From Rikenellaceae bacterium (GTDB lineage: Bacteria; Bacteroidota; Bacteroidia; Bacteroidales; UBA932): 10,762 nt of DNA. Where the stretch lies: positions 1 through 10,762 of the forward strand of contig CAAGIL010000224.1 in NCBI GenBank assembly GCA_900769905.1. Reading direction: 5' to 3'. The position numbers and the translations under genes were made by a program. The notes below the pieces were generated by a model. That model was not told where the DNA came from and ran no database searches. It saw nothing but the letters and a program-made list of their open reading frames with translations. This document shows positions 7,750 through 10,762 of the stretch, in pieces (the stretch's first letter is position 1; each line of letters starts with the position of its first letter).

Positions 7750-8295
7750 ATGGACAAGAAGCAGATAAGAATGGAACTCAAACTCCGTGAGCGCAGCTTC
7801 CTGGAGTCGGGTGCGGCTGCGGCTGCGGCCGAATCACAGCGCATACTCTCTGCCCTTGAAGCCCTTCCGGAATTCAGGAACGCCAGTTGCATACTGGCCT
7901 ATATGTCCATTCCGGGAGAAGTGGAGACTGCGGAGTTCGTGGAGAAGTGGAGCAGGTCCCGGACCATAGTGCTCCCGAGGGTGAAAGGGGAGAGGCTTGA
8001 ACTGCTCCGTTATGACAGGAACGCCCTCCAGGAGGGCTACAGAGGCATATTGGAGCCTTCTGATGCGGCTGAACCCGTGGATGCGGGACGCATTGACTTT
8101 GCAGTGATTCCGGGCCTTGCCTTCGCCCCTTGCCCTCAGGGCGGGTATTACCGTATGGGACGGGGAAAAGGGTTTTACGACAGGCTGCTGCCTCTCCTTT
8201 CCTGCCCCGTGGCAGCTTTGGCCTTTCCCTTCCGTCTTCTGGAAAGCATACCCCTGGACGAGTGGGACGTGCCTGTGAATTATCTTTTTTATTGA
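7750..8295 (+). CDS. 5-formyltetrahydrofolate cyclo-ligase
   Basis: Converts 5-formyl-THF with ATP to 5,10-methenyl-THF, returning stored folate to the one-carbon pool; cytosolic. The 181-residue length is typical. Family motifs in order are YMSIPGEVET (51-60), GILEP (99-103), IPGLAF (120-125), and the ATP-binding loop GRGKGFYDR (137-145), which resembles the GRGKGYYD form of animal MTHFS. Ala126 replaces the Asp that usually follows AF, so the block is slightly divergent. I choose the ATG at 7750, one base after the AsmA stop (TGATATG), over the in-frame ATG at 7711, which would add 13 Arg/Pro-rich residues overlapping the AsmA gene and unlike the family. A 25-nt AT-rich gap follows before guanine deaminase. 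Confidence 0.92.
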   Translation: MDKKQIRMELKLRERSFLESGAAAAAAESQRILSALEALPEFRNASCILAYMSIPGEVETAEFVEKWSRSRTIVLPRVKGERLELLRYDRNALQEGYRGILEPSDAAEPVDAGRIDFAVIPGLAFAPCPQGGYYRMGRGKGFYDRLLPLLSCPVAALAFPFRLLESIPLDEWDVPVNYLFY

Positions 8296-8320
8296 AACTT
8301 ATAAGCAGAATTGTAATATT

Positions 8321-8794
8321 ATGACAGAACAGGATAAGAAATTCATTCAGAAGGCAATAGACCTTGCTACGGAAAATGTGAGAAACGGCGGAGGACCTTT
8401 CGGCGCCATCGTTGTAAAGGACGGCGAGGTGATTGCCACCGGCGTTAACCGCGTCACCGCCAACAATGACCCTACGGCCCACGCCGAGGTCCAGGCCATT
8501 CGCGCCGCCTGTGCCAAGACCGGGAATTTCGAGCTCCGCGGATGCGTGCTCTACACCTCCTGCGAGCCTTGCCCTATGTGCCTCGGAGCCATATACTGGT
8601 CCCGCGTGGACAGGGTGGTGTATGCCGGGACCCAGAATGATGCGGCAGACGCGGGCTTTGACGATTCATTCATTTACAAGGAGATAGCCCTGCCTATGCA
8701 GTCCAGGAGCATACCTTTCAAGTGGGATTCGGACCTCAAGAGGCTGGAGCCGTTCACCGAATGGAAACTCAAAACAGACAAGATAGAGTATTGA
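8321..8794 (+). CDS. guaD: Guanine deaminase (cytidine-deaminase fold)
   Basis: Deaminates guanine to xanthine and ammonia in purine salvage/catabolism. The 157-residue protein has the zinc site His54, Glu56 (TAHAEVQAIR), Cys84 and Cys87 (CEPCPMC). It differs from TadA-type tRNA deaminases and matches Bacillus subtilis GuaD from end to end: the AGFDDSFIYKEI block (111-122), with the substrate-site Asp at 114/115, the IPF segment (131-133), and a terminal Glu-Tyr in which Tyr157 corresponds to the C-terminal Tyr that closes the active site of the partner subunit in the domain-swapped dimer. The ATG at 8321 fits the family start. It lies between two one-carbon/methionine-related genes. The assignment rests on remembered family sequence, not on a search. 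Confidence 0.9.
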   Translation: MTEQDKKFIQKAIDLATENVRNGGGPFGAIVVKDGEVIATGVNRVTANNDPTAHAEVQAIRAACAKTGNFELRGCVLYTSCEPCPMCLGAIYWSRVDRVVYAGTQNDAADAGFDDSFIYKEIALPMQSRSIPFKWDSDLKRLEPFTEWKLKTDKIEY

Positions 8795-8804
8795 TTTATT
8801 TCAT

Positions 8805-9974
8805 ATGAAGAAGCAGACAAAGGCAATCCACACCGGATTTATGCATCCGGACGCATACGGCTCCATTGCGATGCCGGTTTATCATACTGCCGCATATCAG
8901 TTCCCTGATGCAGCCTCTATGGTTGAGGCCTTCAGCGGGCGCAGCGGCGAACCTGATTACAGCCGAGTCACCAACCCGACCGTTACTTTTTATGAGAGGA
9001 AGGTGAAGGAGATGACGGGTGCCGCCAGCGTGAGCGCATTCAGCTCCGGAATGGCTGCCATTTCCAACGTTTTCATGGCAGTTGCCGCCCAGGGCAAAAA
9101 CATAGTGACATCCAAACATATGTTCGGCAATACCTTCGCCCTGATCACCAAAACCCTTGCCCGTTTCGGGGTTGAGGCAAAGGTTATAGACCTTACCGAT
9201 ATAGCCGAGGTGGAGCGCAGCGTGGATGCGAACAGCGCCTGCATCTTCCTTGAAATCGTTACCAATCCCCAGCTGGAAGTCTCTGACCTTCCGGAACTTG
9301 CCCGCATTGCCCACAAAAGAGGAATTCCTCTCATTGCGGATACTACCTTCATACCTTTCACGGAGTTTGATGCCAGGGCCCTGGGTGTGGATGTACAGGT
9401 GGTTTCATCCACAAAGTACATTTCAGGCGGAGCAACTTCGCTGGGAGGCCTGGTCATAGACTACGGCACTTTCCCTGAGATTGACAAACTGCTCAAGAAC
9501 GAGCTGCTCTTCAACCTCGGAGCATATATGACACCTCACGCCGCATATATGCAGACCCTGGGACTTGAGACCCTGGATGCAAGGTACAGGGTGCAGGCCG
9601 ACAACGCCCTCCGCCTGGCAAGAATGCTCAAGACCTTGCCTCAGATAAAGAAGGTGGGCTACATTGCCCTTGAGGACAATCCTTACTATGAGCTTGCCCG
9701 GAAGCAGTTCGGTCCTGGCGGAGGAGCGATGATCACCATAGACCTGGAGTCTGAGCAGGCCTGCTACGACTTCATCAACAGGCTCAAACTCATACTCAGG
9801 GCGACCAACCTTTTCGACAACAAGTCCCTGGCCATTCATCCGTATTCCACCATCTTCGTCAACTTCAATGCGGAGGAGAAGGCGGCAATGGATGTGTATC
9901 CGACCACCATACGTCTCAGCGTGGGTCTTGAAGACCCCGAGGACCTCTTCGAAGACATCAAACAGGCTCTGTAA
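8805..9974 (+). CDS. Cys/Met-metabolism PLP enzyme, MetY/MetZ-like
   Basis: Fold-type I PLP enzyme of the Cys/Met metabolism family, 389 residues. Lys204 in SSTKYISGG (codon 9414-9416) should form the Schiff base, Asp179 should contact the pyridine nitrogen, Tyr52-Ser53-Arg54 with NPT forms the phosphate-binding block, SSGMAAI (80-86) is the glycine-rich turn, and Arg370 in TIRLSVGLED should bind the substrate carboxylate. The pattern is nearest to O-acyl-homoserine sulfhydrylases, which make homocysteine from O-acetyl- or O-succinyl-homoserine and sulfide. Phe107 stands where most relatives have the PLP-stacking Tyr, as in MetZ-type enzymes; the length also suits MetZ better than the longer MetY. 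Methionine gamma-lyase or cystathionine enzymes remain possible. It starts 10 nt after the guaD stop and is the last gene before the hairpin terminator. Confidence 0.85.
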   Translation: MKKQTKAIHTGFMHPDAYGSIAMPVYHTAAYQFPDAASMVEAFSGRSGEPDYSRVTNPTVTFYERKVKEMTGAASVSAFSSGMAAISNVFMAVAAQGKNIVTSKHMFGNTFALITKTLARFGVEAKVIDLTDIAEVERSVDANSACIFLEIVTNPQLEVSDLPELARIAHKRGIPLIADTTFIPFTEFDARALGVDVQVVSSTKYISGGATSLGGLVIDYGTFPEIDKLLKNELLFNLGAYMTPHAAYMQTLGLETLDARYRVQADNALRLARMLKTLPQIKKVGYIALEDNPYYELARKQFGPGGGAMITIDLESEQACYDFINRLKLILRATNLFDNKSLAIHPYSTIFVNFNAEEKAAMDVYPTTIRLSVGLEDPEDLFEDIKQAL

Positions 9975-9998
9975 ACGCCAGAGGCTCTTACGGCAACG

Positions 9999-10033
9999 AA
10001 GAGAGGCCGTCCCGTTGCGGGGCGGCCTCTCTT
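9999..10033. terminator. Strong hairpin, probable bidirectional terminator
   Basis: An exact 11-bp inverted repeat (9999-10009 with 10023-10033) is extended by a T-G pair and a CCCG/CGGG inner stem (10011-10014 with 10018-10021), closing on a TTG triloop: 16 pairs, highly GC-rich. It begins 25 bp after the PLP enzyme stop and ends 15 bp from the esterase stop on the other strand, so it sits between two convergent genes. The + side is followed by a T-rich but broken tract, and the - side has no good T tract, so it should work better on the + strand. Confidence 0.85.
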
Positions 10034-10048
10034 GTAAGTTATTGTATC

Positions 10049-10762
10049 TTACGGCCTTATAGGATCGCAGATTTCTGAAGCTTCGGCGTCGTTGGCATCG
10101 AGCTTGAACACCATCCAGCTCTGGTTGTCCTTGGTGTGAGGTGCCCAGATTCCGCCGTCAGGGCCGTTAGGGTCACTGTACTTGGCGAAATTTGTCCAGG
10201 CGGTAAGCATCTTCTCCGAGAGATCCCAGTCGCCCTGGGTCCAAGGCCTCCAGCAATGCTTGAGGGACTTGAATACATACCAGAGGTCGGAAGAGTGGAA
10301 CGCACCCTTGAGACGGGCGGTAACCTCAGGATGGGAGCCGTCGTCCGGAAGAGGGCGTGCGAACTCATAGGTCCAGCACTTTGCTCCCTTGCTTTCGCGG
10401 TCCAGCGCAAACGCCGAGATGTTAGGAGCCTGGAAACCCATATCGTTCAGGGTGAATCCTATCATATACGGTACATTTGCAAGGCTGCCGCTTGTGGCTG
10501 CATCATCAAAGCTCTTGAGGCACACGTGACCGTCCACAACCGGGGATGCGGTAAGGCTCGCCCAGGTCTTGTTGACAGCGCTGTATATGGTGGAGAGAGC
10601 ATAAAGGGTCTCGGTGGATGCGGCTCTCATCTTGCTGAGATCCGTGAACCCTGCCCAGTCAAGGATTTCCTTGTTCCTCTTCTCTCCTTCCTGCATGCTG
10701 AGCACCGGTCTTCCCATAGCCCTGTCTCCCGGGATGGAAAGTCCACCTGCGCTCATAATCAC
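10049..10762 (-). CDS. Type B carboxylesterase, N-terminal part off the window
   Basis: C-terminal 237 codons of an alpha/beta-hydrolase of the carboxylesterase type B family, probably a secreted or periplasmic esterase acting on carbohydrate or phenolic esters, though the substrate is not shown. Visible marks are the VVDG motif (75-78), VPYMIGFTLNDMG (97-109), the catalytic His156 in GAFHSSDLWYVF (153-164), and the C-terminal CWRPW...WTNFAKYSDPNGP block. The catalytic acid position (DEG in most relatives) reads DMG, with Met108. The segment between that point and the catalytic His is short (48 residues). The SAGG at visible residues 4-7 is not the nucleophile elbow but fits the later QSGG-like segment, so the catalytic Ser lies beyond the right edge. 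The gene is convergent with the + strand run across the hairpin. Confidence 0.9.
   Translation of the reverse strand: MIMSAGGLSIPGDRAMGRPVLSMQEGEKRNKEILDWAGFTDLSKMRAASTETLYALSTIYSAVNKTWASLTASPVVDGHVCLKSFDDAATSGSLANVPYMIGFTLNDMGFQAPNISAFALDRESKGAKCWTYEFARPLPDDGSHPEVTARLKGAFHSSDLWYVFKSLKHCWRPWTQGDWDLSEKMLTAWTNFAKYSDPNGPDGGIWAPHTKDNQSWMVFKLDANDAEASEICDPIRP

Noticed and set aside
8281..8320. Possible internal promoter before guaD (TATCTTTT, or TTG-N19-TAATATTA)
   Set aside because: The first lacks a TTG at the right distance and the second matches the -7 consensus poorly. The 25-nt gap is AT-rich, so a weak promoter cannot be excluded.
8321..8794. tRNA adenosine deaminase (TadA) for the deaminase gene
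   Set aside because: The HAE and PCxxC motifs are shared, but the AGFDDSFIYKEI block and the terminal Tyr are guanine-deaminase features.
9984..10060. CTTACGGC present on both sides of the terminator as a possible direct repeat or att-like site
   Set aside because: Only 8 bp match, with no mobile gene nearby; chance is the simplest explanation.
10741..10762. SAGG near the right edge as the esterase nucleophile elbow
   Set aside because: The distance to the following ILDWAGFTDLSKMRA segment fits the later QSGG-like position, and the preceding Gly of GxSxG is absent (Ile-Met-Ser).

Overview
The window looks like chromosomal DNA of a GC-rich member of the Bacteroidales. The evidence is the -33/-7 type promoters (TTG, 19-20 bp, TAnnTTTG), the scarcity of Shine-Dalgarno sites, the tight gene packing and the protein flavours (fused class I fumarase, large AsmA-like protein, compact carboxylesterase). 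I cannot name the genus; an Alistipes-like or similar high-GC gut lineage is only a guess.

Layout. Positions 2-778 (+) hold the C-terminal bulk of a classical short-chain dehydrogenase whose start lies off the left edge. It converges with the glutamate racemase gene murI (782-1534, -), with only 3 bp between the stop codons. murI is divergent from prfB, and the 85-bp gap between them carries two interleaved promoters. From 1620 to 9974 six genes run on the + strand with very short junctions: prfB (release factor 2), a class I fumarase, an AsmA-family envelope protein, 5-formyltetrahydrofolate cyclo-ligase, guanine deaminase, and a Cys/Met-type PLP enzyme of the MetY/MetZ group. A strong hairpin at 9999-10033 ends this run and also faces the end of a carboxylesterase gene on the - strand (10049-10762), which is cut by the right edge.

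Function. The six-gene run mixes translation termination, TCA/reductive succinate metabolism, outer-membrane biogenesis, and a block at its 3' end touching folate one-carbon units, purine salvage and sulfur amino acid synthesis. The close packing (junctions of -4, 1, 1, 10 and 25 nt) suggests co-transcription, but the genes do not form one obvious pathway. Most of the window is housekeeping sequence. I see no mobile element, CRISPR array, tRNA or rRNA, and no clear new system. The points most worth a second look are the overlapping divergent promoters with a nearly leaderless murI, an RF2 gene without the programmed frameshift, and substitutions at expected catalytic positions in the dehydrogenase, the PLP enzyme and the esterase.
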